From: Acidisoma sp. L85 | Lineage (GTDB): Bacteria > Pseudomonadota > Alphaproteobacteria > Acetobacterales > Acetobacteraceae | Assembly (NCBI RefSeq): GCF_009765865.1 | Contig: NZ_LMUQ01000026.1 | Coordinates: 343,253 to 396,772 of the forward strand | DNA length: 53,520 nucleotides | Reading direction: 5' to 3' | Shown: one piece after another, positions 46,234 to 53,520 of the stretch | Numbering within the stretch: the first letter of the stretch is position 1 | Layout of the letters: the number at the start of each line of letters is the position of its first letter | Notes under the pieces: generated by a model | The model's database searches: none | What the model was told of the DNA's origin: nothing | Seen by the model: the letters and a program-made list of their open reading frames with translations, nothing else | Program-made: the position numbers and the translations under genes

Positions 46234-46748
46234 GGTGCGGGATCGACGCGGTGTCCGTCCACCGCGATCTCGAAATAGAGGTGGGTGCCGAAGGTAAGGC
46301 CGGTGCGGCCGATGCGGCCAATCCATTGGCCGGCCCGGACCTGCGTCGCGCCCTCGGCCAGTGCCGGTGAGACCTGGCCGAGATGGGCGTAGAGCGCGCG
46401 AAACCCGTCATGCTGGACCGCGACCTCAAGCCCGCCCATGCCGCGGCGATCGATGCGGATGACGCGGCCATTCGCCACCGCCCGCACCCAGGCGCCCGCC
46501 GCCGCGCGCAAATCGACGCCCCAATGATAGGTGCCGGCGATCGGCTGCCCGGCGATGATCCTCGGACCGAAGGGAGATGTCACGCAGCCAGGCGAGACCG
46601 GAACGATCAACGTCGGCAGGGAGGTGGCGGCGGGTGCCGAGGCAGCAAGCGCGGGAACTGCCCAAACACCCAGTAATACGCCAAGAAACGTTGCGCGGCC
46701 GAGGGATAGCGCCTCAACCTCTATTAAATACTGGAAGACGGCGCGCAA
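46173..46748 (-). CDS. Secreted M23 (LytM-like) peptidase-fold protein, probably degenerate
   Basis: A 191-residue protein with a signal sequence (GVLLGVWAVPALAAS) and an M23 domain. H75 and D79 (YHWGVD) are the HxxxD zinc ligands and YAHLG (H122) fits. The closing HxH motif reads HLYFE, so H156 is kept but the third zinc ligand is a tyrosine. This suggests loss of hydrolase activity, as in amidase activators such as EnvC. The start is uncertain: the frame is open far upstream through shadow sequence, and a TTG at 46748 is the best candidate. It is divergent from the OmpW-like gene and overlaps ydcF at the 3' end. Confidence 0.7.
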   Translation of the reverse strand: MRAVFQYLIEVEALSLGRATFLGVLLGVWAVPALAASAPAATSLPTLIVPVSPGCVTSPFGPRIIAGQPIAGTYHWGVDLRAAAGAWVRAVANGRVIRIDRRGMGGLEVAVQHDGFRALYAHLGQVSPALAEGATQVRAGQWIGRIGRTGLTFGTHLYFEIAVDGHRVDPAPYLGVVPCGAGNQASVRPSK

Positions 46749-46796
46749 CTTCGATACAGCGAGTCTGGAAGAACACTGAGTTTCTCCGGAGGCGTC

Positions 46797-47453
46797 ATGA
46801 CGCGTGCTGCTTCTCGGGTGCTTCTTGCGGGTGGCCTTGGCCTCTTCTCTTGGGCAGCGCAGGCACAGTCGGTCCCGCCAGCGGGCGGCCTCAGGGCGGG
46901 AAGCCTGATCGTGCGAGCCTCGGTCATCGGCATTCTGCCGGAGGATCGCAATTCGACGGTGTCGTTGATTGGCGGTCATATCGACGTCGATGACACCGTC
47001 TCCCCGGCTTTCGATCTGTCCTACTTCGTCACCGACCATATTGCGATCGGCGCCACTACCGGGTTTCTCCGCACCAGCCTGTCGGCCCATGACACGCTGC
47101 TGGGGACCGTGCCGATCGGCAAGATCTCCAGCGTGCCGCTGGTTGTAACGGCCGAATACCACTTCCTGCCCAATTACCGCTTCAACCCCTATATCGGAGC
47201 GGGTGTCGCGGCCGCCTGGTATTACGACGCGAATCCGGAGGGGCCGCTGGTGCAGACTTTCGGGGTCGATGCGGCGGCCGGGGCCGCGCTGCAGATCGGC
47301 GTCGACTATCAGATCAGTGGCCCGTGGTATGGCAACTTCGATATCAAGCAGCTGTTTCTCTCCGCCCATGCGCGGATCAATCATGGCGAGGTCACGGCCG
47401 ATACCGACATTGACCCGCTCATAATCGGCGCGGGACTCGGCTACCGCTTCTGA
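46797..47453 (+). CDS. OmpW-family outer membrane protein
   Basis: A 218-residue protein with a signal peptide (LLAGGLGLFSWAAQAQ, cleavage after AQA) and a C-terminal aromatic residue (GLGYRF), the outer-membrane-barrel signal. LIVRASVIGILPEDRNS, LSYFVTDHIAIGA, TAEYHFLPNYRFNPYIGAG and HARINHGEVTADTDIDP match the 8-stranded OmpW family, which forms a small hydrophobic channel. A CGGAGG ribosome-binding site precedes the ATG. The gene is followed by gpsA after 74 bases. Confidence 0.9.
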   Translation: MTRAASRVLLAGGLGLFSWAAQAQSVPPAGGLRAGSLIVRASVIGILPEDRNSTVSLIGGHIDVDDTVSPAFDLSYFVTDHIAIGATTGFLRTSLSAHDTLLGTVPIGKISSVPLVVTAEYHFLPNYRFNPYIGAGVAAAWYYDANPEGPLVQTFGVDAAAGAALQIGVDYQISGPWYGNFDIKQLFLSAHARINHGEVTADTDIDPLIIGAGLGYRF

Positions 47454-47527
47454 AACGCGACTGACCGGCTGGACATCCACCGACTTTGCCGTAAGGCGTC
47501 CTGCGTGAGCAGCGCGCGGATCGCCCC

Positions 47528-48466
47528 ATGATGGAACACGGCACCCTTCGCGTGCTGGTGATTGGCTATGGCGCCTTCGGCCGGGCCCTGGCGGCGGCGC
47601 TGCAATGCCGAGGCGATATCCGGGTGGAAGTATTCAGCCGCCGGCTGGTAACGGAGTTCTTGGCCGCCTCGCGGTTCCTCCATCACCTCGAACACATCGA
47701 GCTGGCGGCGTACGACGTGGTGATCCTCGCACTGCCAAGCCGGGCACTGGCGGAAGTGCTGGGGCAGATCGCGCACCCGGTCGCGCCGACGGCTACCTTT
47801 CTGTCCTGCATGAAAGGGATGGATGGCGCCGCCTGCGCCTTCCCCACCGAGGTCATCGCTCGGCATTTTCCGTCCCATCCCATCGGCATGCTGTCCGGTC
47901 CCACCTTCGCGAGCGAGATGCAGGCGGGCCATCGCGTCTGGATGTCGCTCGGCTGCACCGATCTGGAACACGGCCGGACACTGGCGGAGCGCCTTGCCGG
48001 GCCGCGCCTGGGCCTGCAGGCAACGTGCGACTTGCGGGGTCTGGAGATTGTCGGCGTGACGAAGAACATCATCGCACTCGGCGCCGGCCTCTGCGAGGGA
48101 TTGGGTCTCGGCGAGAATACGCGTGCGAGCTACGTGGCGCGGGGCATTCGCGAACTCGGCCGGCTACTGCCGCTGCTGGGCGCCTCGGCCGGGACCTTGT
48201 TCGAGCCGGGCGCGCTTGGCGATCTTATCCTGACCTGCACCTCCGCCCAGTCGCGAAATTATCGCTATGGCAGGGCGCTCGGCGAGACGGCGGATATTCC
48301 GGCTTCGGGCGTGCCTGCGCCGCTCGCTGAGGGTCAGCAGTCGATCGAAACGTTTCTCGCCTTTCTTCGCCGCGGCGAAGTGCAGTCCGTTTTCTTCGAG
48401 CGTCTCAGCGCGGCCGTGCGGCGGCCAGCGGAGTTGCGGCCCCTGTTGCTGGAGGCAATCGACTGA
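47528..48466 (+). CDS. gpsA: Glycerol-3-phosphate dehydrogenase [NAD(P)+]
   Basis: A 312-residue GpsA reducing dihydroxyacetone phosphate to sn-glycerol-3-phosphate for phospholipid synthesis. The dinucleotide motif reads VIGYGAFG (slightly atypical; GxGxWG is common). The catalytic lysine is K179 in GVTKNIIALGAG, and GALGDLILTCTSAQSRNYRYG is the substrate-binding segment. It is about 20 residues shorter than typical, mostly in the N-terminal domain. The ATG at 47531 is an alternative start. Probably upstream of ampG in the same transcript. Confidence 0.93.
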   Translation: MMEHGTLRVLVIGYGAFGRALAAALQCRGDIRVEVFSRRLVTEFLAASRFLHHLEHIELAAYDVVILALPSRALAEVLGQIAHPVAPTATFLSCMKGMDGAACAFPTEVIARHFPSHPIGMLSGPTFASEMQAGHRVWMSLGCTDLEHGRTLAERLAGPRLGLQATCDLRGLEIVGVTKNIIALGAGLCEGLGLGENTRASYVARGIRELGRLLPLLGASAGTLFEPGALGDLILTCTSAQSRNYRYGRALGETADIPASGVPAPLAEGQQSIETFLAFLRRGEVQSVFFERLSAAVRRPAELRPLLLEAID

Positions 48467-48500
48467 TGGCCGAACCATTCTTGCCGTGTGAGACTATGGC

Positions 48501-49817
48501 GTGAGTCCTGACAACCGGCCCTCCCTCCGCACCATCCTCGCCGACCGCCGGCTTTGGCTTATGACCGGCTTCGGTTTTGCCTCCGGCCTGCCGCTGCCGC
48601 TATCGGGCTTCACGCTGCGGCAGTGGCTGGCGGAGGGGAATGTCGGGCTCGGACTGATCGGCCTGACCGCGACGATCGGCCTCGCCTATGCGCTGAAGTT
48701 TCTGTGGTCGCCGATCTTCGACAATGCGGCGCCAGGCCCCCTCGCCCGGCTTGGCCGAAGGCGTGGCTGGCTGCTGGGCGTGCAGCCGCTGCTCAGCCTC
48801 GCTTGCCTTTCCATGGCATTGGCGAGTCCCAGCGCGTCGCCGTTTTTGCTGATCGGGCTCGCGGCGCTGCTCGCTTTCTGCTCGGCGAGCCAGGACACCA
48901 TCATCGACGCCTGGCGTATCGAGAGCTTTCCCCAGGCGATGCAGGGCACGGCCCTCGCGGGCTATGTCTGGGGCTATCGGGCGGCGCTGCTGGTTTCGGG
49001 CGCCGCCGCGATCCGCCTCGCGACCAACCTAGGCTGGCATGGCGTTTTCGTCGTTATGGCGGCGCTGACCTTGATCGGTCCAATCGTGACGCTGATGGCG
49101 CGCGAGCCAGCGCTGGCGGCCTCCTTGGTGCGGGAGCTTGGCGCCAAGGTTTCCTTCGCCAGGCGTTTCGCGCGGTCGGTGGCGGAGCCGTTGCGGGAGT
49201 TCCTGTCGCGGCGCGGTGCCACCGCCATCCTCGCCTTCATCGTGCTGTTCCGGCTTGGCGAGGCGCTGGCCGGGACGATGCTGCCGCCCTTCTACCGTCA
49301 CCTCGGCTATGACCGGGCGCAGGTCGCGCTGGCGAATGGGCCGGTGTCGCTGGTGGCCGTGCTGGTGGGCGCGGCGGTCGGCGGCTGGCTGGTCGCGCGG
49401 ATCGGGACCGGACGCGCGCTGCTCATTACCGGCTCGTTCCAGACGCTCTGCATGGGCATGTATGTGCTGCTGTCCTATTCCGCCGGCAGCCACGCCGTTC
49501 TGATCCTGACGGCGGCGGTGGAATCCGGGGCCGAGGGGCTCGCGGACGCCGCTTTCATCACCTATCTGTCGGGCCTCTGCGACCGGCGGCATACGGCGAC
49601 GCAATATGCCCTGCTCTCCTCGGTCGCCGCGCTGGCGCTGCGCACGGTGGGAGGACTCTCGGGCTTCATGGCTCATGCCCTCGGCTGGCATGCCTTCTAC
49701 GTTATGACGGCTTTAGCGACGCTTCCCTCAATAGCCGTCATGGTCTACCTGCTGCGGCGTTACCCGCCACGGGAGATACCCGTGGCTCAGGATGGAGAGC
49801 TGAATGCCATCGTCTAA
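48501..49817 (+). CDS. ampG: Muropeptide permease AmpG-like MFS transporter
   Basis: A 438-residue MFS protein with 12 predicted spans. GFASGLPLPLSGFTLRQWL, ASQDTIIDAWRIE and ALAGYVWGYRAAL are characteristic AmpG motifs. AmpG imports GlcNAc-anhydroMurNAc peptides for cell-wall recycling, which fits with anmK about 10 kb away. The start is a GTG at 48501, 34 bases after gpsA; the frame upstream offers no ATG. Its stop overlaps the start of the CoA-transferase subunit A gene by 14 bases. Confidence 0.9.
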   Translation: MSPDNRPSLRTILADRRLWLMTGFGFASGLPLPLSGFTLRQWLAEGNVGLGLIGLTATIGLAYALKFLWSPIFDNAAPGPLARLGRRRGWLLGVQPLLSLACLSMALASPSASPFLLIGLAALLAFCSASQDTIIDAWRIESFPQAMQGTALAGYVWGYRAALLVSGAAAIRLATNLGWHGVFVVMAALTLIGPIVTLMAREPALAASLVRELGAKVSFARRFARSVAEPLREFLSRRGATAILAFIVLFRLGEALAGTMLPPFYRHLGYDRAQVALANGPVSLVAVLVGAAVGGWLVARIGTGRALLITGSFQTLCMGMYVLLSYSAGSHAVLILTAAVESGAEGLADAAFITYLSGLCDRRHTATQYALLSSVAALALRTVGGLSGFMAHALGWHAFYVMTALATLPSIAVMVYLLRRYPPREIPVAQDGELNAIV

Positions 49818-50541
49818 GGTTCGGGCCAGCGCGAAGGATGCATTGGCGGATGTTCTGAAGGACGGGATGCTGATCCTGTCCGGCGGCTTCGGCCTGTGTG
49901 GCATTCCCTCCGCTCTTATCGAGGCGATCCGCGAGAGCGGCGTGACCAATCTCACCATTGTCTCCAACAATGCCGGCATCGATGGCGTGGGCCTCGGCGT
50001 GCTGCTGGAGAGCAAGCAGGTGAAGAGGATGGTCAGCTCCTATGTCGGAGAGAACAAGCTGTTCATGCAGCAGTTCCTGGCCGGCGAGCTGGAGATCGAG
50101 TTCAATCCGCAGGGCACGCTCGCCGAGCGCATTCGCGCCGGGGGCGCCGGCATCCCGGCTTTCTTCACGCGCACCGGCTATGGCACTGCGGTCGCCGAGG
50201 GCAAGGAAACGCGGGAGTTCGATGGGCATCACTACGTAATGGAGCGTGGGATTTTCGGTGACCTCGCGGTAATCCATGCCTGGAAGGGCGATACGGAGGG
50301 CAACCTCATCTATCGAAAGACCGCGCGCAACTTCAATCCGATGATGGCGACGGCCGCGAAGGTGACGGTGGCGGAAGTCGAGGAGTTGCATGAGCCGGGC
50401 AGCTTCGATCCCGACCACATCGTGACGCCGGGCATTTACGTATCGCAGCTGGTGAAGCTGGATGTGATCGACAAGCGTATCGAGCAGCGCACGGTGCGCA
50501 AGCGCGAAGCGGCACCGGCGCTTGCCGGCAGCGACAGTTAG
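49804..50541 (+). CDS. scoA: 3-oxoacid CoA-transferase, subunit A
   Basis: A 245-residue alpha subunit of a succinyl-CoA:3-ketoacid (or related) CoA transferase. [56 protein letters not shown] and [13 protein letters not shown] are family motifs. The enzyme moves CoA between succinate and acetoacetate in ketone-body or beta-ketoadipate metabolism; which acid is preferred cannot be told. The ATG lies inside the end of ampG (14-base overlap), so it is co-translated, an unusual functional pairing. subunit B follows after 11 bases. Confidence 0.92.
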   Translation: MPSSKVRASAKDALADVLKDGMLILSGGFGLCGIPSALIEAIRESGVTNLTIVSNNAGIDGVGLGVLLESKQVKRMVSSYVGENKLFMQQFLAGELEIEFNPQGTLAERIRAGGAGIPAFFTRTGYGTAVAEGKETREFDGHHYVMERGIFGDLAVIHAWKGDTEGNLIYRKTARNFNPMMATAAKVTVAEVEELHEPGSFDPDHIVTPGIYVSQLVKLDVIDKRIEQRTVRKREAAPALAGSDS

Positions 50542-50552
50542 GGAGCGGCATC

Positions 50553-51206
50553 ATGGCCTGGACACGCGATGAGATGGCGGCCCGCGCGGCGCGCGAGTTG
50601 CATGATGGCTTTTACGTCAATCTCGGCATCGGCATTCCGACGCTTGTGGCGAATTTCGTGCCGCCCGACATGAAGATCATCCTGCATAGCGAGAACGGCA
50701 TGCTGGGGATGGGTCCGTTTCCCTTCGAAGGGGAAGAGGATGCCGACCTCATCAATGCCGGCAAGCAGACCGTGACGGTGCTGCCGACCACGAGCTTCTT
50801 CGACAGCGCCGAGAGCTTCGCGATGATTCGCGGCGGGCACATCAACCTTTCTATTCTCGGCGCGCTTCAGGTCGCGGAAAATGGCGATCTCGCGAATTGG
50901 ATGGTGCCCGGCAAGATGGTGAAGGGCATGGGCGGCGCTATGGATTTGGTCGCCGGCGTCAAGCGCGTGGTGGTGCTGATGGAGCATACCGCGAAGGGCG
51001 AGGCGAAGATCCTCCGCGAGTGTAGTTTGCCACTGACCGGCAAGGGCGTGGTGGATATGATCGTCACCGATCTCGGCGTCTTCGATGTCGCCCGGCCGGG
51101 TCTGACTTTAGTGGACCTCGCCCCCGGGGTGACCGTGGACGAGGTGCGCGGCAAGACGGAGGCTTCCTTCGATGTGCATCCGGAGTTGGCCAGACGCGCT
51201 GCCTGA
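50553..51206 (+). CDS. scoB: 3-oxoacid CoA-transferase, subunit B
   Basis: A 217-residue beta subunit. E47 in [11 protein letters not shown] is the glutamate that carries the CoA thioester intermediate. [15 protein letters not shown] and [22 protein letters not shown] are conserved. A GGGAG ribosome-binding site precedes the ATG. With subunit A it makes the complete transferase. Confidence 0.94.
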   Translation: MAWTRDEMAARAARELHDGFYVNLGIGIPTLVANFVPPDMKIILHSENGMLGMGPFPFEGEEDADLINAGKQTVTVLPTTSFFDSAESFAMIRGGHINLSILGALQVAENGDLANWMVPGKMVKGMGGAMDLVAGVKRVVVLMEHTAKGEAKILRECSLPLTGKGVVDMIVTDLGVFDVARPGLTLVDLAPGVTVDEVRGKTEASFDVHPELARRAA

Positions 51207-51230
51207 CCAGTTGCCGTTGGAAAGGAAATA

Positions 51231-51244
51231 GGGCGCCTACGCCC
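51231..51244 (+). terminator. Hairpin after scoB, possible terminator
   Basis: GGGCG / CGCCC around a CCTA loop lies 24 bases downstream of the scoB stop. It is short and has no T-run, so weak evidence. Confidence 0.3.
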
Positions 51245-51358
51245 CTCTGCGAAATAGACGTGCCAGGGCCGCTCTCAACCCCCGCCGCTGTGGAGGCTCG
51301 ATATCACTTAAAACTGGGTGATCGGGTCGTCGGTTCTGCCGAGCGATGAACGCAGAAT

Positions 51359-51661
51359 TTATTGCACGTTGATTTCTGATGTGAGCGGTCGTAAGCGTCC
51401 CCAGCGACTTTCCATCCGCGGAGCAGTCTTCACGACGCCGTTTGGCTCATTCTGCGGGTTGGCAATTAGTGGCGCCAGTAAACGCTCGAACTCAGCAATT
51501 GTCACCCTGACGTCAGCGAGGTTTGGTGGCGCAGTTGAGTTCGAGTCTGTGAGGAAGCCAAGAGCGCGCTCCTGGAGCGGGACCGCGAAATCGTGCTTAC
51601 CCGGATCGATTGGTGACTGATGGGTGGTCGATCGTGCTGCCAGACTCGCTACCCGTGACAT
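51359..51661 (-). CDS. Orphan small protein (100 aa)
   Basis: I do not recognise it. AGAGGGG six bases before the ATG is a strong ribosome-binding site, which is the main reason to call this frame rather than the overlapping plus-strand one. The N-terminus is MSRVASLAARSTTHQ, Ser/Thr/Arg-rich and without hydrophobic core; a short helical part (LADVRVTIAEFERLLAPLIAN) lies in the middle. It has no signal peptide or membrane segment. Codon use is less biased than in scoB. The gene lies 189 bases downstream of another orphan on the same strand, which also starts MSR. Confidence 0.5.
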   Translation of the reverse strand: MSRVASLAARSTTHQSPIDPGKHDFAVPLQERALGFLTDSNSTAPPNLADVRVTIAEFERLLAPLIANPQNEPNGVVKTAPRMESRWGRLRPLTSEINVQ

Positions 51662-51850
51662 GTCGTTCCCCTCTCTGCCAGCGCGAAATGCTCACGACTA
51701 CAAACGAGACTAGGGAACAGGATTGAGTAAAAAGTAAAAGCACCAGACCGCGGTCGAGGCTGGTCCTAAGCCCATAGGCTTTGAGACGAGGCTAGACTCA
51801 AGCGCCTGACAACGAAACTCTCCTAGCGATGCTTTCGTCGCTGAAAAGAG

Positions 51851-52417
51851 TCATAAAGTTACACCAAGGTCTTTTAAGATTGTCATTAAGGAAGCTGCTG
51901 TGCTGATAGCCTGCGTGATTGGCTTAAAGGCCTTATCTAAGTAGTCGCCAAATTTAACGATCTTCTCGATCGTCGTGAGCGACTTCTTAGTATCGGGTTC
52001 GGATTTTGCGGGCGGTGTAGGTGCGGCGGCGGACGTCGAAGTCTGCACGACAGGCTTCGAGCCGACTAGCTGTGTGACATCAGCGGACGAGTTCGGAGCA
52101 GCCTCCGGCTGAATTAGCTTCAGGACCGAGATGACCGCGTCAAGTTCCTCGATGGCTTTGTCATCCCCGGACGACGCGCGCCTGGCGCGCGTCTCCAGCC
52201 AATTTAGAGCCTGGATTTGCAAGTTTGTCGTATTCCTGGCGACCGTCAACCGGCGCCCGAGAGCCTTCGCATCGACTGTAGCCTTGGGCCGAGCGAGCAA
52301 GAGGATATCGGAAAACTTCCGCGCTTCGACTAAGCCATTAGCGATCGAAGCCTTGGAGAGATCGGGCGAAACCACGCGGGCATGGCGAAACGCCGCGGCC
52401 GGTTGAAGTCGAGACAT
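51851..52417 (-). CDS. Orphan protein (188 aa) with helical core and Pro/Ser/Thr linker
   Basis: I do not recognise it. It begins MSRLQPAAAF, has a predominantly helical N-terminal half (about 20-115: KASIANGLVEARKFSDILL, LQIQALNWLETRARR), a Ser/Thr/Pro/Lys linker (about 117-148) and a C-terminal amphipathic or hydrophobic helix (KPITQAISTAASLMTILKD). No signal peptide. The ribosome-binding site is weak: AGAGGA is 12 bases or more from the ATG. GC content and codon use are below those of the adjacent housekeeping genes. The build resembles some type III secretion substrates and their partners, but that is a guess. Confidence 0.5.
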   Translation of the reverse strand: MSRLQPAAAFRHARVVSPDLSKASIANGLVEARKFSDILLLARPKATVDAKALGRRLTVARNTTNLQIQALNWLETRARRASSGDDKAIEELDAVISVLKLIQPEAAPNSSADVTQLVGSKPVVQTSTSAAAPTPPAKSEPDTKKSLTTIEKIVKFGDYLDKAFKPITQAISTAASLMTILKDLGVTL

Positions 52418-52658
52418 GTTGGCAGGACGTCCTCTGCATCAGGAGCACACAACTTCGGCGCTCAGATAAATACTCGACCAAGTGAAAGGACACGGGCGGG
52501 TTACGCCGGCCAGTGTCGCTTGCACCCGCACAAGCTATTTGTGTCTCGGACAAAGAACAAGATTGTTTCGAAAATGAAATTACTGAGACGGTTCTGCGTC
52601 TAATCAGCGTTTCGCTGGCAGCGACTAGCGAGCTGCTCGCCCAATTCAGTATGCGCCG

Positions 52659-53520
52659 CTAATCCGCCGAGACGCCTCGCACCCGCCATGCCGCCGCGGC
52701 GATTCCCGCCGCGCCGATCGTGGTGGCCAAGGCGCAGGCGGCCATGGCGTCGAACAGGCCGAGGTCGTCCGCGATGGCGCCCAGGGCCACTACTGGCAGC
52801 AGGTTGCCGATATAGCCGACGGCATAGGCGAGCGAGACGAGGGTTGCTCGCGAGTGCGGTGGCGCGCTGCGGCTCGCCAGCGCCGCCGAGCCGGCGAAGC
52901 AGCAGCCGAAGCCCGCCCCTGTCAATACCGTCCCAAGACAGAAGATGACGGCGGAATCCATGGCTGCGGCCAGAGTGCAGAGCAGCAGGCTCAGCCCCAT
53001 GAGAATGGCGCCGCCGACCAGCATACGCTTCAGCGTCATGGACCGGGTGAGCAACTGACTTGTTCCCGCGACGACCTGGAAGGCGGAGACGGTCAGGCCG
53101 GCAAGTGCTGCGCTATGGATGCCGATCAGGTGGCGGGCGAAGGTCGGCCCCAGGCCCACGAAGGTCCCGCCAACCATCCAGGCGAGCGCCATGCCGGCAC
53201 AGGCGATGACATAGGGCAGCCCCGCGTTGCGCAGCGTCCGGCCAAAGCCGTCAGTGGCGATCCCGACCGACAGATGCACGACCGGCGACGTGGCTGGCCA
53301 CGCCGTGCGTGACAGGCAAATCGCCGTCACCACCGCCGCGACGGCGAGGACGATGTAAGGCGTGACGCTCGGCGCGGCGTTCAAGGCGAGCGCGGCGCCG
53401 CTCAGGATGGGCCCGAGTGTGCCACCCGCCGTAATCGCCACGGTGGCGATGACAGCGGCTTTTTTGCCGTCCCGCTTGGGATCGAGCTCGACGAGCGCCG
53501 CGGTCGCGGGTCCCATGACG
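52659..53520 (-). CDS. MFS transporter, C-terminal part (5' end beyond the window)
   Basis: The frame runs off the right edge; the visible 285+ residues contain about eight hydrophobic segments, so roughly the first four spans are missing. GGTLGPILSGAALALN just after a charged loop and RATLVSLAYAVGYIGNLLPV late in the sequence fit a major facilitator fold. The Met at 53516 is internal and not the start. No substrate can be inferred. Confidence 0.78.
   Translation of the reverse strand, partial: VMGPATAALVELDPKRDGKKAAVIATVAITAGGTLGPILSGAALALNAAPSVTPYIVLAVAAVVTAICLSRTAWPATSPVVHLSVGIATDGFGRTLRNAGLPYVIACAGMALAWMVGGTFVGLGPTFARHLIGIHSAALAGLTVSAFQVVAGTSQLLTRSMTLKRMLVGGAILMGLSLLLCTLAAAMDSAVIFCLGTVLTGAGFGCCFAGSAALASRSAPPHSRATLVSLAYAVGYIGNLLPVVALGAIADDLGLFDAMAACALATTIGAAGIAAAAWRVRGVSAD

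Noticed and set aside
51318-51620. Plus-strand frame opposite the gene at 51359-51661
   Set aside because: No ribosome-binding site near its start; the minus-strand frame has AGAGGGG at ideal spacing.

Overview
The window looks like part of the chromosome of a GC-rich alphaproteobacterium, most likely from the Rhodospirillales/Acetobacteraceae side. The evidence is the classic alphaproteobacterial order dusB-ntrB-ntrC-ntrY-ntrX, two LexA operators of the alphaproteobacterial type (GAAC-N7-GAAC or its complement) in front of uvrA and dnaE2, a yajC/DUF815 divergent pair, an NDUFAF6-like gene, and EpmB next to EF-P. The family assignment is inference. No rRNA, tRNA, CRISPR array, transposase, integrase or phage gene was seen. 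No stretch longer than about 300 bases lacks a gene.

Layout. 1-8.7 kb: end of manC, a ClC chloride/proton antiporter, an LpxO-like lipid A hydroxylase, a TPR-GGDEF diguanylate cyclase, ssb and SOS-controlled uvrA. 8.9-15.7 kb: nadA-nadC, an NDUFAF6-like gene, Fe-superoxide dismutase, yajC and a DUF815 ATPase, interspersed with three orphan genes (8951, 13149, 15346), two of which have conspicuous 5' signals. 15.7-23.3 kb: the nitrogen-control cluster on the minus strand. 23.3-26.4 kb: ispF, epmB, efp and an inositol-phosphatase-family gene. 26.4-32.1 kb: an MHS-type transporter, then a compact four-gene plus-strand unit of a secreted OmpA-like protein, a MotA/TolQ-like channel, a MotB/OmpA-like stator with a long coiled coil, and a DNA methyltransferase. 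32.1-39.9 kb: a lipoprotein coupled to gmk, an SDR, a slipin, xylA bracketed by dispersed repeats, a pirin, and anmK divergent from tyrS. 39.9-44.6 kb: a degenerate duplicate of the tyrS 3' end, an orphan Asp-zincin metallopeptidase-like gene, and SOS-controlled dnaE2 without imuA/imuB. 44.7-51.2 kb: envelope genes (a small secreted protein, a YdcF-like protein, a degenerate M23 peptidase, OmpW), gpsA, ampG and a two-subunit CoA transferase. 51.3-53.5 kb: two orphan minus-strand genes and the C-terminal part of an MFS transporter cut by the window edge.

How it works together. Most genes are housekeeping: NAD synthesis, SOS repair, nitrogen signalling, cell-wall recycling (anmK and ampG), isoprenoid precursors and EF-P modification. 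The less ordinary material is (a) the motor-like OmpA/MotA/MotB operon coupled to a methyltransferase, (b) the tyrS 3' scar with a metallopeptidase-like gene beside it, (c) a palindromic intergenic repeat family with four copies, (d) orphan genes dropped singly between conserved genes, one behind a Fur-type palindrome and one behind a hairpin that covers its ribosome-binding site, and (e) several breaks of usual gene neighbourhoods (nadA-nadC without nadB, yajC without secD/secF, ispF without ispD, dnaE2 without imuA/imuB).
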